From the NCBI GenBank assembly GCA_944381625.1, contig CALWLW010000011.1:1-64000 (forward strand): a DNA stretch of 64,000 bases, written 5' to 3'. This document shows, one piece after another, positions 44,588 to 53,566 of the stretch. Every line of letters begins with the position of its first letter. Position 1 is the first letter of the stretch. The stretch is from an uncultured Lachnoclostridium sp. GTDB taxonomy: Bacteria > Bacillota > Clostridia > Lachnospirales > Lachnospiraceae. The notes beneath the pieces were generated by a model. That model saw only the letters and a list, made by a program, of their open reading frames with translations, was not told the DNA's origin and did no database searches. The position numbers were made by a program, and so were the translations under genes.

Positions 44588-44724
44588 GTGCTTGAAATAA
44601 TACAGTCCATACGATAGATTTAAGCCGATAAATATGTTAAACTGAGATAGGAAGCAGAGTTTGTCAGAAAATACTGGATAAAAAAGATCCTTATCCAAAA
44701 ATACACAATACAGGAGGAGCCATC

Positions 44725-44955
44725 ATGAAACTTCTTAAAATCCTATTTTCTGCTATTACTATTATTTTTATAGCATTAGGTTTACTCAAAATTTTATCAT
44801 TCGATATATACTATCCTGCTTCTTTTATCTCGCTTGCCACGTTATTTCTGCTGAGATGTATTGAATATAAAAACAGTGGAGATAAAAGTGGCTTCTTTCT
44901 TACTTTGGCAACTTCCATATTCGTATATATGGCCGCAATTTACTACATATTTTGA
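44725..44955 (+). CDS. Small membrane protein
   Basis: A 76-residue protein with three hydrophobic stretches (about 5-22, 28-46, 57-75). No recognised family. AT-rich, behind AGGAGG. It begins a cluster of three AT-rich small genes. Confidence 0.6.
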   Translation: MKLLKILFSAITIIFIALGLLKILSFDIYYPASFISLATLFLLRCIEYKNSGDKSGFFLTLATSIFVYMAAIYYIF

Positions 44956-45007
44956 ATAAGAAAGTTTCATTCCATAAATCCAGAACATACAGACGGGAGA
45001 TTATATT

Positions 45008-45406
45008 ATGTGGGTATGTCCTAAATGCAGCAGAGAATTTAAGCGGATCAACCAATCCCATTACTGTGGGAAAGCCCCGAAATCCATTGAAGAATGGATC
45101 TTACAGCAAGAACCGCCATTACAGGATTATTTTCAAAAACTCCACCAGGTAATCTGCGATGCTATTCCCGATATAAAGCAGCGAATTGCGTGGAGTATGC
45201 CAACATATGGCGAAAAAGAGATTGTGGTGCAATTTTCAGCTTGTAAAAATCACGTCAGTCTTTATGTTGGGGAGAAAGCCATAGAACACTTCGCGGCAGA
45301 CCTGCGCGGATATGAATGCAAAAAATCTGCTGTCTATTTTCAATATGACGAACCGCTTCCTGAATCATTCGTTGCGAACATAGTGAAATGGTGTTATGAA
45401 AATTAG
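45008..45406 (+). CDS. DUF1801-family protein with N-terminal zinc-ribbon-like motif
   Basis: A 132-residue protein. A CPKC...HYCG segment at the N-terminus may bind zinc. The remainder matches the DUF1801 (YdhG/frataxin-like fold) pattern with AIPDIKQRIAWSMPTYGEKEIVVQFSACKNHVSLYVG. Some relatives are proposed iron-related proteins. Role unknown. Confidence 0.72.
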   Translation: MWVCPKCSREFKRINQSHYCGKAPKSIEEWILQQEPPLQDYFQKLHQVICDAIPDIKQRIAWSMPTYGEKEIVVQFSACKNHVSLYVGEKAIEHFAADLRGYECKKSAVYFQYDEPLPESFVANIVKWCYEN

Positions 45407-45442
45407 CAGACTGTCTCATATATTTTTAAGGAGGTAAAATTT

Positions 45443-45790
45443 ATGGAAAACAAAATATATACAATGAAATTTTCCAGGATATATCCATTGCTTATCCAGA
45501 AAGCCGAGAAAAAGAATCGCACCAAACAGGAAGTTGATCGTATTATTTTCTGGTTAACAGGCTATGATGAAGACGGTCTGGCACAGCAGATCCAGAAAAA
45601 TGTTGATTACAGGACATTTTTTGATAATGCCCCTTGTATCAATCCAAATTACAAAATGATTAAAGGAACTATCTGTGGTATTCGTGTTGAAAACATTGAA
45701 GACCCTGTAATCAGGTTAGCAAGATGCCTGGATAAACTGATTGACGAATTAGCCAAAGGGAAGGCTATGGAAAAAATATTAAGAGAGTAA
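45443..45790 (+). CDS. DUF2200-family protein
   Basis: A 115-residue protein with the DUF2200 opening MKFSRIYPLLIQKAEKKNRTKQEVDRIIFWLTGY and NYKMIKGTICGIRVENIEDP. The function of the family is not established. AT-rich, preceded by AAGGAGG; the third gene of the small-gene cluster. Confidence 0.78.
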   Translation: MENKIYTMKFSRIYPLLIQKAEKKNRTKQEVDRIIFWLTGYDEDGLAQQIQKNVDYRTFFDNAPCINPNYKMIKGTICGIRVENIEDPVIRLARCLDKLIDELAKGKAMEKILRE

Positions 45791-45900
45791 CCGCTCCCGG
45801 TTAACCAGACCATCCAGCTTCGAGCCGTCTTGTCCCTATTCACATCTACAGATATTCTCACCGTATAATCCATTTAGTTCACACTTTTTTCACATTTTTG

Positions 45901-45927
45901 TTAGCACTCACCTCTTGACAGTGCTAA
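45901..45927 (+). promoter_or_regulatory. CIRCE element of the Hsp20 operon
   Basis: TTAGCACTC, 9 bases, CAGTGCTAA: one mismatch to CIRCE. It overlaps the -35 box of the promoter below, so HrcA would repress both small heat-shock genes. Confidence 0.88.
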
Positions 45928-45943
45928 CAATGAGTGTTATAGT
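45915..45943 (+). promoter_or_regulatory. Hsp20 operon promoter
   Basis: TTGACA (45915-45920) and TATAGT (45938-45943) with a 17-base spacer, inside and after the CIRCE element. Confidence 0.8.
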
Positions 45944-46032
45944 ACATCTAGAACAAAGGGAGGGAGTTCAAAAAGAACTCACTATCCTGGTTCTTCAGAC
46001 AAACATTTCAAAATAAAAAGGAGCGATGATTT

Positions 46033-46455
46033 ATGTTGATGCCCAGTATTTTTAACGATAACTTATTTGATGATTTCTTTAACTTTAACTATCCCACGTT
46101 CCAGTACGGAACAGACGACCTGATGAAGACCGACATCAAAGAAACCGATCAAGGTTATGAAGTGACCATGAACCTGCCGGGGGTGAAGAAGGAGGATGTG
46201 AAAGCCGAACTGAAGGACGGCTGCCTGACCATCCAGGCTTCTTCCAACACCAGCAAAGATGAGAAAGACAGCGACGGCAAATACATCCGCCGGGAACGCT
46301 ACAGCGGTTCCTGCAGCAGAAGCTTCTACGTGGGCGACGCCGTTACCCAGGAGGACATCAAAGCCAGATTCGAGGACGGCACCCTGAAACTGGATATCCC
46401 CAAAAAGGAAGTAAAGCCGGCTGTGGAAGAGAAAAAGTACATCTCCATCGAATAA
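46033..46455 (+). CDS. Small heat-shock protein Hsp20
   Basis: A 140-residue alpha-crystallin chaperone that holds unfolding proteins. N-terminal MLMPSIFNDNLFDDFF, then the crystallin domain (VTMNLPGVKKEDVKAELKDGCLTIQA, SFYVGDAVTQEDIKARFEDGTLKLDIPK) and a short tail ending ISIE. It is controlled by a CIRCE operator and followed by a second related copy, after a GC-rich hairpin at 46464-46489. Confidence 0.93.
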   Translation: MLMPSIFNDNLFDDFFNFNYPTFQYGTDDLMKTDIKETDQGYEVTMNLPGVKKEDVKAELKDGCLTIQASSNTSKDEKDSDGKYIRRERYSGSCSRSFYVGDAVTQEDIKARFEDGTLKLDIPKKEVKPAVEEKKYISIE

Positions 46456-46562
46456 TTTCTCCTGCTCTGCCGGGTTCGTCCCGGCAGAGGCCGAAAAGGC
46501 GGAGGAATTTACAGAAGACAGACAGATGGAGCCATCGGTATATACTCAAAGGAGGAAAAGTT

Positions 46563-47030
46563 ATGTTGATGCCCAGTATTTTTGGAGAAAATTTATTTGA
46601 CGATTTCTTTCGTGATTTCCCGTTCTATTATGACGACCGGGACATGAAAAAAGCAGAGAAGAAACTGTACGGCCATCGGGCAAAGAACCTGATGAAGACA
46701 GATATCAAAGAAAAGAATGACTGTTATATTCTGGAGACGGAGCTTCCGGGCTTCAAGAAAGACGAGATCCAGGTTTCCCTGGAGAACGGCGTACTGACCA
46801 TCCAGGCTGCCAAAGGCGTGGACAAGGAAGATCAGGAGAAGAAATCCGGCCGGTTTATCCGTCAGGAACGTTATGCCGGCGCCTGCGAGAGATCCTTCTA
46901 TGTGGGCGAATATCTGACCCAGGAAGATATCAGAGCGGAATTCCGACACGGCGTCCTGAGGCTGACAATCCCGAAAAAAGAGGCCAGACCGGCAGTGGAA
47001 CAAAACAGATATATTTCCATTGACGGCTGA
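46563..47030 (+). CDS. Small heat-shock protein Hsp20, second copy
   Basis: A 155-residue paralogue with the same MLMPSIF...LFDDFF opening, a 15-residue insertion rich in Lys/Asp (KKAEKKLYGHR) and the crystallin domain (ETELPGFKKDEIQVSLENGVLTIQA). Tandem duplication of a CIRCE-controlled chaperone; hetero-oligomers are possible. Confidence 0.93.
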   Translation: MLMPSIFGENLFDDFFRDFPFYYDDRDMKKAEKKLYGHRAKNLMKTDIKEKNDCYILETELPGFKKDEIQVSLENGVLTIQAAKGVDKEDQEKKSGRFIRQERYAGACERSFYVGEYLTQEDIRAEFRHGVLRLTIPKKEARPAVEQNRYISIDG

Positions 47031-47073
47031 CCTTTCCTATAGATCACATGTTACTCCCATATATCTTCTGCCC

Positions 47074-47104
47074 CGCCTCCGGTTTTCCGGAGGCGGATTT
47101 TTTT
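47074..47104 (+). terminator. Terminator of the Hsp20 operon
   Basis: Stem CGCCTCCGG/CCGGAGGCG with a TTTT loop, then GA and seven T. Confidence 0.85.
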
Positions 47105-47171
47105 GCGCGGAGGTCACGGTCCTGTGGGCGCGGGTAAGCAGCCGCCTACGCCAGAGCATCCTCCGAAACAT

Positions 47172-48083
47172 TCATCCTTCCGAATAAGGCGCGCCCGACA
47201 GCTTTTCGTAAAACTGATCGTTCCGGGGTGTTTCTATGCCATGTTTCCTTCCCAGAGCGCAGACCAGACCGGCAAACAGATCCACCTCTGTCCGCCTTCC
47301 CTCTCTGGTATCCTGCCGCATGGACGGCTCGCAGTCGGGAGACAGCGAATCAATCAGCTTGATCCACTCCCGGATCTCCGATGTGTTCAGGGCAATTCCT
47401 TCCGCGCAGGCGACCTGCCTTGCTTCCTCCATGGCGGCGGCCATGGCGTCCCGGCACTCCCCTTCCTGCTGTACACCAGCATAGCTGACGCCCCACACTG
47501 CACACACCTGGTTCACGCCCACATTCAGCATCCATTTGCTCCACTGCTGATGGATGATATCGCCGGGAATCACATAGGGGATTCCCGCCTGCAAAAGCAG
47601 TTCTTCCAGGCGCGCAGTCGCCTCCGTCCTGCTATTATCCCGTTCTCCAAACGCAATGGAACCGGCCTTGGTGTAAGTCAGGCGGTTTCCTGTTCGGGTA
47701 GCGTCCATTCCCTGAACCGTGCAGTACAGAAGGTGCGCCGGATGAAGAACTTCGCCCAACACGTCCTCCGAAGTGACTCCGTTGAGTACCGACAGGACGA
47801 TCGTATGCTCCCCGCAGGCTTTTCTGGCATTCCTGGCCGCCTCTGCCAGCCCGTGGTATTTTGTGGCGAAGATCAGAAGATCCATCTCCTGGGCTTCCTC
47901 CGCTTCCATATACCGAAAATCACACCGTTCCCCGTTGGAGTATACGCCCTCTTCCCGGTAGCGCCGCACTCTCTCCCGATCGGCGATCACATACACCTGC
48001 TCTCTTCCCAGCGTGTCCTGGAACAGCTCCGCATACATAATCCCCAGCGCGCCCAGGCCCACAATCCCGATCTTTTGAATCAT
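47172..48083 (-). CDS. panE: 2-dehydropantoate 2-reductase
   Basis: A 303-residue ketopantoate reductase-family enzyme: Rossmann GLGALGIMYAELF, the catalytic-region SVLNGVTSEDVLGE, and the conserved KWMLNVGVNQVCAVWG helix. It makes pantoate for CoA synthesis using NADPH. ApbA/PanE relatives with other keto acids exist, and no other pantothenate gene is nearby. Confidence 0.85.
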   Translation of the reverse strand: MIQKIGIVGLGALGIMYAELFQDTLGREQVYVIADRERVRRYREEGVYSNGERCDFRYMEAEEAQEMDLLIFATKYHGLAEAARNARKACGEHTIVLSVLNGVTSEDVLGEVLHPAHLLYCTVQGMDATRTGNRLTYTKAGSIAFGERDNSRTEATARLEELLLQAGIPYVIPGDIIHQQWSKWMLNVGVNQVCAVWGVSYAGVQQEGECRDAMAAAMEEARQVACAEGIALNTSEIREWIKLIDSLSPDCEPSMRQDTREGRRTEVDLFAGLVCALGRKHGIETPRNDQFYEKLSGAPYSEG

Positions 48084-48108
48084 ATCACATATTCCTCCCT
48101 GTCAAATT

Positions 48109-48891
48109 CTAGCCAAGAGCCACGTCCAGTGCCATCATGACTGTAAATCCCAATGCAAACAACATCGGACCGATGTTGGAATGCTCCCCTTCGGACATCT
48201 CCGGGATCAGTTCCTCCACCACCACATACATCATTGCTCCGGCCGCAAAGCTGAGCAGATACGGCAGAGCCGGAACCACCAGGCTCGCCGCCAGTATGGT
48301 GAGCAGCGCTCCCACCGGCTCCACAATCCCGGACAAAGCTCCATATAGAAACGCTTTTCCTTTTCCCACGCCCTCCGATCTGAGTGGCATGGAGATGATA
48401 GCCCCCTCAGGGAAGTTCTGGATCGCGATGCCCAGGGACAGCGCCAAAGCTCCCATCATGCTCAATTCGGCTTCGCCTGCCATCCATCCCGCATACACCA
48501 CACCCACCGCCATACCTTCCGGTATATTGTGCAGGGTCACCGCCAGTACCAGCATCGTGGTCTTTTTCAGCGGCGCGCACGGCCCCTCCGCCTGGTCGCA
48601 GTTCATGTGAAGATGGGGTACAATATGATCCAGCAAAAGCAGGAACAGGATGCCGAACCAGAAACCGGCCGCCGCCGGCACGAACGCCAGCTTTCCCATG
48701 CCTTCCGCCTGATCCATGGCCGGAATCAGAAGGCTCCAGATGGAAGCCGCCACCATTACCCCCGCCGCGAATCCTGTCAGTGCTTTCTGCACCAGGCGAT
48801 TCATATTTCCTCTCATAAACAGTACGCAGCCCGCGCCCAGCGCAGTCCCTAAAAAGGGGATCATAATCCCCCGAAATACTTCCCAGGTCAT
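48109..48891 (-). CDS. ZIP-family metal transporter
   Basis: A 260-residue protein with eight membrane segments and the metal-site motifs LHNIPEGMAVGVV and IQNFPEGAIISMP on helices 4 and 5. Imports zinc or a related divalent metal. It ends 25 bases upstream of panE on the same strand. Confidence 0.88.
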   Translation of the reverse strand: MTWEVFRGIMIPFLGTALGAGCVLFMRGNMNRLVQKALTGFAAGVMVAASIWSLLIPAMDQAEGMGKLAFVPAAAGFWFGILFLLLLDHIVPHLHMNCDQAEGPCAPLKKTTMLVLAVTLHNIPEGMAVGVVYAGWMAGEAELSMMGALALSLGIAIQNFPEGAIISMPLRSEGVGKGKAFLYGALSGIVEPVGALLTILAASLVVPALPYLLSFAAGAMMYVVVEELIPEMSEGEHSNIGPMLFALGFTVMMALDVALG

Positions 48892-48925
48892 TTTATCTGT
48901 CCTTTCCCACTATTTAGTCAATTTT

Positions 48926-48939
48926 GTAACATTTGTTAC
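48926..48939. promoter_or_regulatory. GTAAC palindrome between ZIP and thioredoxin genes
   Basis: GTAAC-ATTT-GTTAC in the divergent promoter region, just upstream of the trx promoter (TTGCAT, 16 bases, TATAAT). It may be the operator of an unplaced regulator. Confidence 0.35.
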
Positions 48940-49014
48940 CGCCCTTGCATTCTTCCGGGGATACACTATAATAAAAATTATTATTACATTCCATATCAGA
49001 AAGGAGTCTGTCAT

Positions 49015-49326
49015 ATGAATATAACCACAGTTAACAAAGACAATTTCCAGCAGGAAGTGCTGGAATCCCAAAAACCTGTCCTGGTGGACTTCTGGGCCTC
49101 CTGGTGCGTCCCCTGCAAGATGCTCGCGCCCACACTTCAGCAGCTGGCGGACGAACTGCCGGATCTGAAAGTCTGCAAGGTCAATGTTGAGGAAGAGATG
49201 GAGCTGGCCCAGCAGTATCAGGTCACAAGCATCCCCACGCTGATCTGCTTCAAAAACGGACAGATCTCTGCAAGAACCATGGGCAATATGCCGAAACACA
49301 TGATCCGCCAGGAGCTGGGAATCTAA
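49015..49326 (+). CDS. trxA: Thioredoxin
   Basis: A 103-residue thioredoxin with the active site WASWCVPCKM (Cys31, Cys34; the usual Gly-Pro is Val-Pro here) and cis-Pro IPTLICF. It reduces protein disulfides. It converges with a thioredoxin reductase-like gene, overlapping by four bases. Confidence 0.9.
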   Translation: MNITTVNKDNFQQEVLESQKPVLVDFWASWCVPCKMLAPTLQQLADELPDLKVCKVNVEEEMELAQQYQVTSIPTLICFKNGQISARTMGNMPKHMIRQELGI

Positions 49327-50189
49327 TCCCCGGCCCGGCCCCTCGACTGTTTCACGATCTCGGTCCCTGCCACGGCTCCTTCATAGACCGCCTTGGCGAT
49401 CTGGAGCATACCTCCGTTGCAGTCTCCTGCGGCGTAGAGGCCGGGGACCGTGGTCCTCATCTTCTCATCTGTCACCACATGGTTCCCATCCGTCTGGGCG
49501 CCGATCTTTTTCGCCAGGTCGCTTCCGCCCGCAGTTCCGTACGCGATGAAGATCCCCTCCGCCGTGATCCGGCTCCCGTCCTCCAGAAGCACTGCTTCCA
49601 CATGATCCGTACCCTCGATCTTTTCGATTCTGGATCTCACAATCTGCACTTCTTCCGGAAAATCCGCCGCAGGCTCCGCCCCATTGGTCAAAAGGGTCAC
49701 ACTGGATGCCGAAGCCAGCAGGACTTCCGCTTCATGCAGGGCATATTCCCCGCTGCCCAGCACCGCCACCGGTTTCTGCCGGTAAAAAAACGCGTCGCAC
49801 ACGGCGCAGTAGCTTACGCCTCTGCCCTCCAGCTCCTGAAGTCCCGGAATCTTCGGCGTCTTTCTCTGGACTCCGGTGGCAAGCACCACATAATCTGCAG
49901 AGAACACGCCCTTTGTAGTCTCCACTGTCAGTTTCTCTTCAAATCCCAGTCCCAGAGCTTCCGCTTCCAGGAATTCCACGCCTACCTTCTTCGCCCCTTC
50001 GATCCCGTTCTGCTCCAGTTCTTCCCCGGAGATCAGGTCAGGGAACCCGTAATAATTCTGTATCTTGTCCGTTTTCCCCAGGGCGCCGCTTCCCCTGGAC
50101 ACCACCATGGTGGAAAGTCCTCCCCGCGCAGTGTACAGCGAAGCAGAGATTCCCGCCGGGCCGGAACCGATCACAATCACATCTGCCAT
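49323..50189 (-). CDS. trxB: Thioredoxin reductase-like flavoprotein
   Basis: A 288-residue FAD protein: GSGPAGISASLYTARGG at the N-terminus, redox pair in YCAVCDA (canonical CATC is CAVC), pyridine nucleotide GSGEYALHEA and C-terminal AAGDCNGGMLQIAKAVYEG. The NADPH fingerprint HRRxxxR after the second Rossmann motif is not present, so it may take electrons from another donor such as ferredoxin or NADH. It is convergent with trxA. Confidence 0.83.
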   Translation of the reverse strand: MADVIVIGSGPAGISASLYTARGGLSTMVVSRGSGALGKTDKIQNYYGFPDLISGEELEQNGIEGAKKVGVEFLEAEALGLGFEEKLTVETTKGVFSADYVVLATGVQRKTPKIPGLQELEGRGVSYCAVCDAFFYRQKPVAVLGSGEYALHEAEVLLASASSVTLLTNGAEPAADFPEEVQIVRSRIEKIEGTDHVEAVLLEDGSRITAEGIFIAYGTAGGSDLAKKIGAQTDGNHVVTDEKMRTTVPGLYAAGDCNGGMLQIAKAVYEGAVAGTEIVKQSRGRAGD

Positions 50190-50310
50190 ATCTTTCTCTC
50201 CCTTAGTTTTTCGTGCAATATAGTATTTTTATACCATGTACGCAGTGCAGTGCTCGACTCCGCTTCACTCACGGGCTTCGCCCTATGGAATCAGCCAAAA
50301 CTGCCGCTGC

Positions 50311-50454
50311 TCATGCAAGCATGGCATCTGCACTTTTGTCCGCTTCCGCACTGCTCATGCCTTCCTGGATATTATACCCCATCTTCCCATCCATGTACAG
50401 GGTCCGTCTCCTTCCCGCATCCTTTCTCCGATGTATTTGTTGCGGTTCGCTCAT
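50311..50454 (-). CDS. Possible small ORF between bioY and trxB (47 aa)
   Basis: A basic N-terminus (MSEPQQIHRRKDAGRRRTLYM) followed by an acidic, helix-friendly tail ending SADAMLA. No clear ribosome-binding site and no known family. It starts next to the BirA operator, so could share it. The rest of 50190-50310 contains GGGC/GCCC and other short inverted repeats but no gene. Confidence 0.3.
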   Translation of the reverse strand: MSEPQQIHRRKDAGRRRTLYMDGKMGYNIQEGMSSAEADKSADAMLA

Positions 50455-50468
50455 GAAAGGCATCCAAA

Positions 50469-50511
50469 TTGTTAACCTTTAATTGACATTGGTTGTCAAT
50501 TGAGGTATACT
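50469..50511 (+). promoter_or_regulatory. bioY promoter with BirA-type operator
   Basis: TTGTTAACC (50469-50477) and GGTTGTCAA (50491-50499) form the BirA palindrome with a 13-base centre (known sites have about 14-15). The promoter TTGACA (50483-50488), 17 bases, TATACT (50506-50511) lies inside it, so biotin-loaded BirA would block transcription. Confidence 0.75.
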
Positions 50512-50561
50512 GTGACCATATTCGACTTTTTATTTTAATAAAGAAAGAAGGAACATTTATT

Positions 50562-51122
50562 ATGACATCAACATCTGCTGTATCTAACCGGTCATCTGTA
50601 CAGGCGCTCACGGCCACAGCCATGTTCACCGCAGTGCTGTCTGTACTGTCTATCCTGCAGATCCCCATGCCCTCAGGCGTGCCCATCACTTTGCAGACTT
50701 TTGCCGTAGCCCTCTGCGGATACATGCTGGGTGCCAGACGCGGCACTGTCTGCGTAGCTCTCTACCTGCTCCTGGGCGTCGTAGGACTTCCTGTTTTTAC
50801 CGGAATGACCGCAGGAATCGGACGGATCTTCGGATTCACGGGCGGGTTTCTTTATGGATTTCTTCCTCTTGCGCTGCTGTGCGGAGCGGGAGTACGCGCT
50901 TCCAACAAACTTCTGGCTTTACTGCCGGGTATTCTGGGGCTTGCGCTCTGCCATTTTTTTGGAACCGCGCACTACTCGGCCGTTGCTGACTGCGGTATCC
51001 TGCAGGCTTTCCTTTTAGTCTCCCTGCCCTATCTGGTCAAAGATATACTCTCAGTGGCCGGGGCTCTGGCCGTATCCGTTGTTCTTAAAAAAACCATGAA
51101 CCGCGCCGGGATCACGTTCTGA
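50562..51122 (+). CDS. bioY: Biotin transporter BioY
   Basis: A 186-residue S component of an energy-coupling-factor importer, with six membrane segments and the BioY blocks QIPMPSGVPITLQTFAVALCGYMLGARRG and GIGRIFGFTGGFLYGF. It binds biotin and uses a shared ATPase module encoded elsewhere. The start at 50562 follows AAGGAA. Confidence 0.92.
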   Translation: MTSTSAVSNRSSVQALTATAMFTAVLSVLSILQIPMPSGVPITLQTFAVALCGYMLGARRGTVCVALYLLLGVVGLPVFTGMTAGIGRIFGFTGGFLYGFLPLALLCGAGVRASNKLLALLPGILGLALCHFFGTAHYSAVADCGILQAFLLVSLPYLVKDILSVAGALAVSVVLKKTMNRAGITF

Positions 51123-51153
51123 TCCCCCGGCGCGGTTCGTCATTCTGAAATTC

Positions 51154-52746
51154 TCAGTTTTTATCCAGTTCCACAGTGATCTCATAGTAATCGCACGGAT
51201 GCGCCGTCAATCCCGTCACTCCTTCCCCGGAAACAATAGACATTTTCAAATGGGACGCAAAAATAAATGCATTGTCGTCCAAAATTGTCTGAGTCATCTC
51301 TGTACCCAGTGCCGCCCGCTCATCTGAATCAAACGTTCTGCTCATCTGCAATTCCAGTTCCTCCAGTTTATCGCTGTGATAGCCTCCGCGGTTCTTGGTA
51401 GAATTGTCCAGGCAGTGAGTGGTAAAAAAGTATTCCGGATCTCCGGTGGGCGCGCACACAAACGCGCTGGCATAGATATCCCAATCTCCGCTCTCGATAA
51501 AATCCAGATGATTTGCCGTGGAATTTACTTCCACCCGAATCCCGATCTCACCAAGAGTTGCCTGTACGCTTTCCGCCAACAGGGGCAGTTCCTGACGGCT
51601 GGGATAGGTCAGCCAGCGGATAGAAAGCGTCTCGCCGTCTTTATCCACATAACCGTCTCCATCGGTATCCGTCCAACCGGATTCCTCAAGAAGCGCTTTG
51701 GAATTTTCCGGATCATACGGCTGGGCGGTTACCGTCGCATCTCCGAACATAAAACTGGATGGGAAAGGTCCCGCAGCGGCGGCCCCGTTTCCGTCCAGCA
51801 ACACCTGAGTAAAACTCTCTTTATCAATCGCCCCTGCAATCGCAGCCCGCACATTGGAATCCTGCAGGACCTCATTTTCATAATTCACTGCCGCAAAAAA
51901 CGAACGTGAAGTTTCCACAGATGAAATCGTATATGGCTCCGCGGCAAACAAGGGCAGGCTCGCATAGGGAAGTCCATACGCCGCATCCAGTTCTCCCGTC
52001 TGCATAGCCATTGTCATAGTATCCCCATCACTGATCGTCTGTACATAAATGGTATCCAGATTGGGCATACCATCCCAATAATTTTCATTTTTCACCAGCG
52101 TCAGTCCCACATCGGTCTCGATCTTTGTGGCACGGTACGGTCCGGTACCCGATACATTTCCGTCTTCTGTGATTCCCGCCTGCATATCGATGATACAGCC
52201 ATAGGGATCAGCAAGATAATTCATCAGCGCCGGAACCGGTTCCTCTGTGCGGATCGTCAGTGTCTGTCCATATGCCATGATCTCCTGGATTTTTAAATCT
52301 CCTTTTGCTCTCTCATGCACTTCTACCAGATGCTCCAGACATTCTTTTACAGACTCCGCATCCATTGCTCTTCCACTGGTAAAGGACACATCGTCCCGAA
52401 GGGTAACGATCCATGTATTCTCATCTGCAAGTTCATACTCCGTCGCCAGCCACGGCTCCAGTTCCATGGTGTCCGAATATCTGAACAGCGTTTCGCCGAT
52501 TCCATATCGGATGCAGGCCCATCCGGAATATCCATTGTGAGGATTCACGTCCTTTTCGTCATTCTCTGCGTTAAACGTAGTGTCTCCATAATAAAACACC
52601 TTTTCTTCCGGCCTTTCCTGTCCTGCCGCAGCATTTTCACTGTCCTGTGCAGGTCCTGGCGTTCCCGCGCATCCCGTGGCAAGCCCCGCCGATAACAGCA
52701 GGATCCACAGCACCGCTGTGCCTTGTTTCCAAATTTTTCTTTTCAT
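51154..52746 (-). CDS. Nickel/peptide-type ABC transporter substrate-binding lipoprotein (NikA-like)
   Basis: A 530-residue family 5 binding protein: signal peptide and lipobox LATGC, then the mature domain with NPHNGYSGWACIRYGIGETLF, typical of NikA/CntA and other nickel-chelate binders, and the long two-lobe fold. It is the last gene of the methyltransferase-led operon. A metal chelate or methylated small molecule is the likely ligand, by context. Confidence 0.87.
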   Translation of the reverse strand: MKRKIWKQGTAVLWILLLSAGLATGCAGTPGPAQDSENAAAGQERPEEKVFYYGDTTFNAENDEKDVNPHNGYSGWACIRYGIGETLFRYSDTMELEPWLATEYELADENTWIVTLRDDVSFTSGRAMDAESVKECLEHLVEVHERAKGDLKIQEIMAYGQTLTIRTEEPVPALMNYLADPYGCIIDMQAGITEDGNVSGTGPYRATKIETDVGLTLVKNENYWDGMPNLDTIYVQTISDGDTMTMAMQTGELDAAYGLPYASLPLFAAEPYTISSVETSRSFFAAVNYENEVLQDSNVRAAIAGAIDKESFTQVLLDGNGAAAAGPFPSSFMFGDATVTAQPYDPENSKALLEESGWTDTDGDGYVDKDGETLSIRWLTYPSRQELPLLAESVQATLGEIGIRVEVNSTANHLDFIESGDWDIYASAFVCAPTGDPEYFFTTHCLDNSTKNRGGYHSDKLEELELQMSRTFDSDERAALGTEMTQTILDDNAFIFASHLKMSIVSGEGVTGLTAHPCDYYEITVELDKN

Positions 52747-52770
52747 CGTACAGCATCTCCTTTCGCAGCT

Positions 52771-53526
52771 TTAAAAAACAGAATCCACCAGAACTCTCGT
52801 ATACTCGTTTTGTGGGTTTCGTATCACATCATCCGGGATGCCTTCTTCCACAATCTTTCCCCGGTACATCACAAGCACCCTGGTACAAAAATTCTGCACC
52901 AGCGCCAGATCATGACAAATCAAGAGCAACGAAAGTCCGTTTTCCTTCTGAAGGCGTTTCAGAAGTTCTATGATCTGCGCCTGCACCGTCACATCCAGAG
53001 CGCTGGTCGCCTCATCACATATAATCAGCTCCGGTTCTGTCGCCAGCGCCCTGGCGATCGCCGCACGCTGGCACTGCCCTCCGCTTACTTCATGAGGATA
53101 TCTGGAGGCAAAGAATGGCTCCAGCTCCACCAGTTTCAAAAGCTCATATGCACGTTCCCTTGCCATTTTCCTGCTGATACCCAGATTGCGCATACTTTCC
53201 ATGATCCCGTCTCCCAGTGTATGCCTGGGGTCAAAAGAGTCCTGCGGCGTCTGAAATACCATCTGAACCTTCTGATAAAGTTTTTTGAGATCCTTTCCTT
53301 TTAGATTCAGTGTTTCCGTTCCATCTACCAGTATGCTTCCTTCATCTGGCTCTATGAGACGGGTAATGATTTTCGCCATCGTACTTTTGCCGCATCCGCT
53401 CTCTCCCACCAGACCCAGACACTCTCCCCTGATCAGATCGAAGCTCACGCCGTCCACCGCTGTAAACGGTGTCTTTTTTATATAAAATGTCTTTTTCAAA
53501 TCTTTGATTTCAAGAATTTTCTGCAT
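52771..53526 (-). CDS. ABC transporter ATPase NikE/OppF-like
   Basis: A 251-residue ATPase: Walker A GESGCGKST, signature VSGGQCQR, Walker B LIICDEATSALD. The start at 53526 follows AGGAGC. It is paired with the NikD-like ATPase upstream. Confidence 0.88.
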   Translation of the reverse strand: MQKILEIKDLKKTFYIKKTPFTAVDGVSFDLIRGECLGLVGESGCGKSTMAKIITRLIEPDEGSILVDGTETLNLKGKDLKKLYQKVQMVFQTPQDSFDPRHTLGDGIMESMRNLGISRKMARERAYELLKLVELEPFFASRYPHEVSGGQCQRAAIARALATEPELIICDEATSALDVTVQAQIIELLKRLQKENGLSLLLICHDLALVQNFCTRVLVMYRGKIVEEGIPDDVIRNPQNEYTRVLVDSVF

Positions 53527-53566
53527 ACCTGCTCCTGGAAATTCTGCAGCTTCCAACAGCCGCAGA

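Noticed and set aside
50190..50480. Riboswitch upstream of bioY
   Set aside because: The only regulatory signal I can support is the BirA palindrome over the promoter; other short repeats fit no riboswitch class I know.
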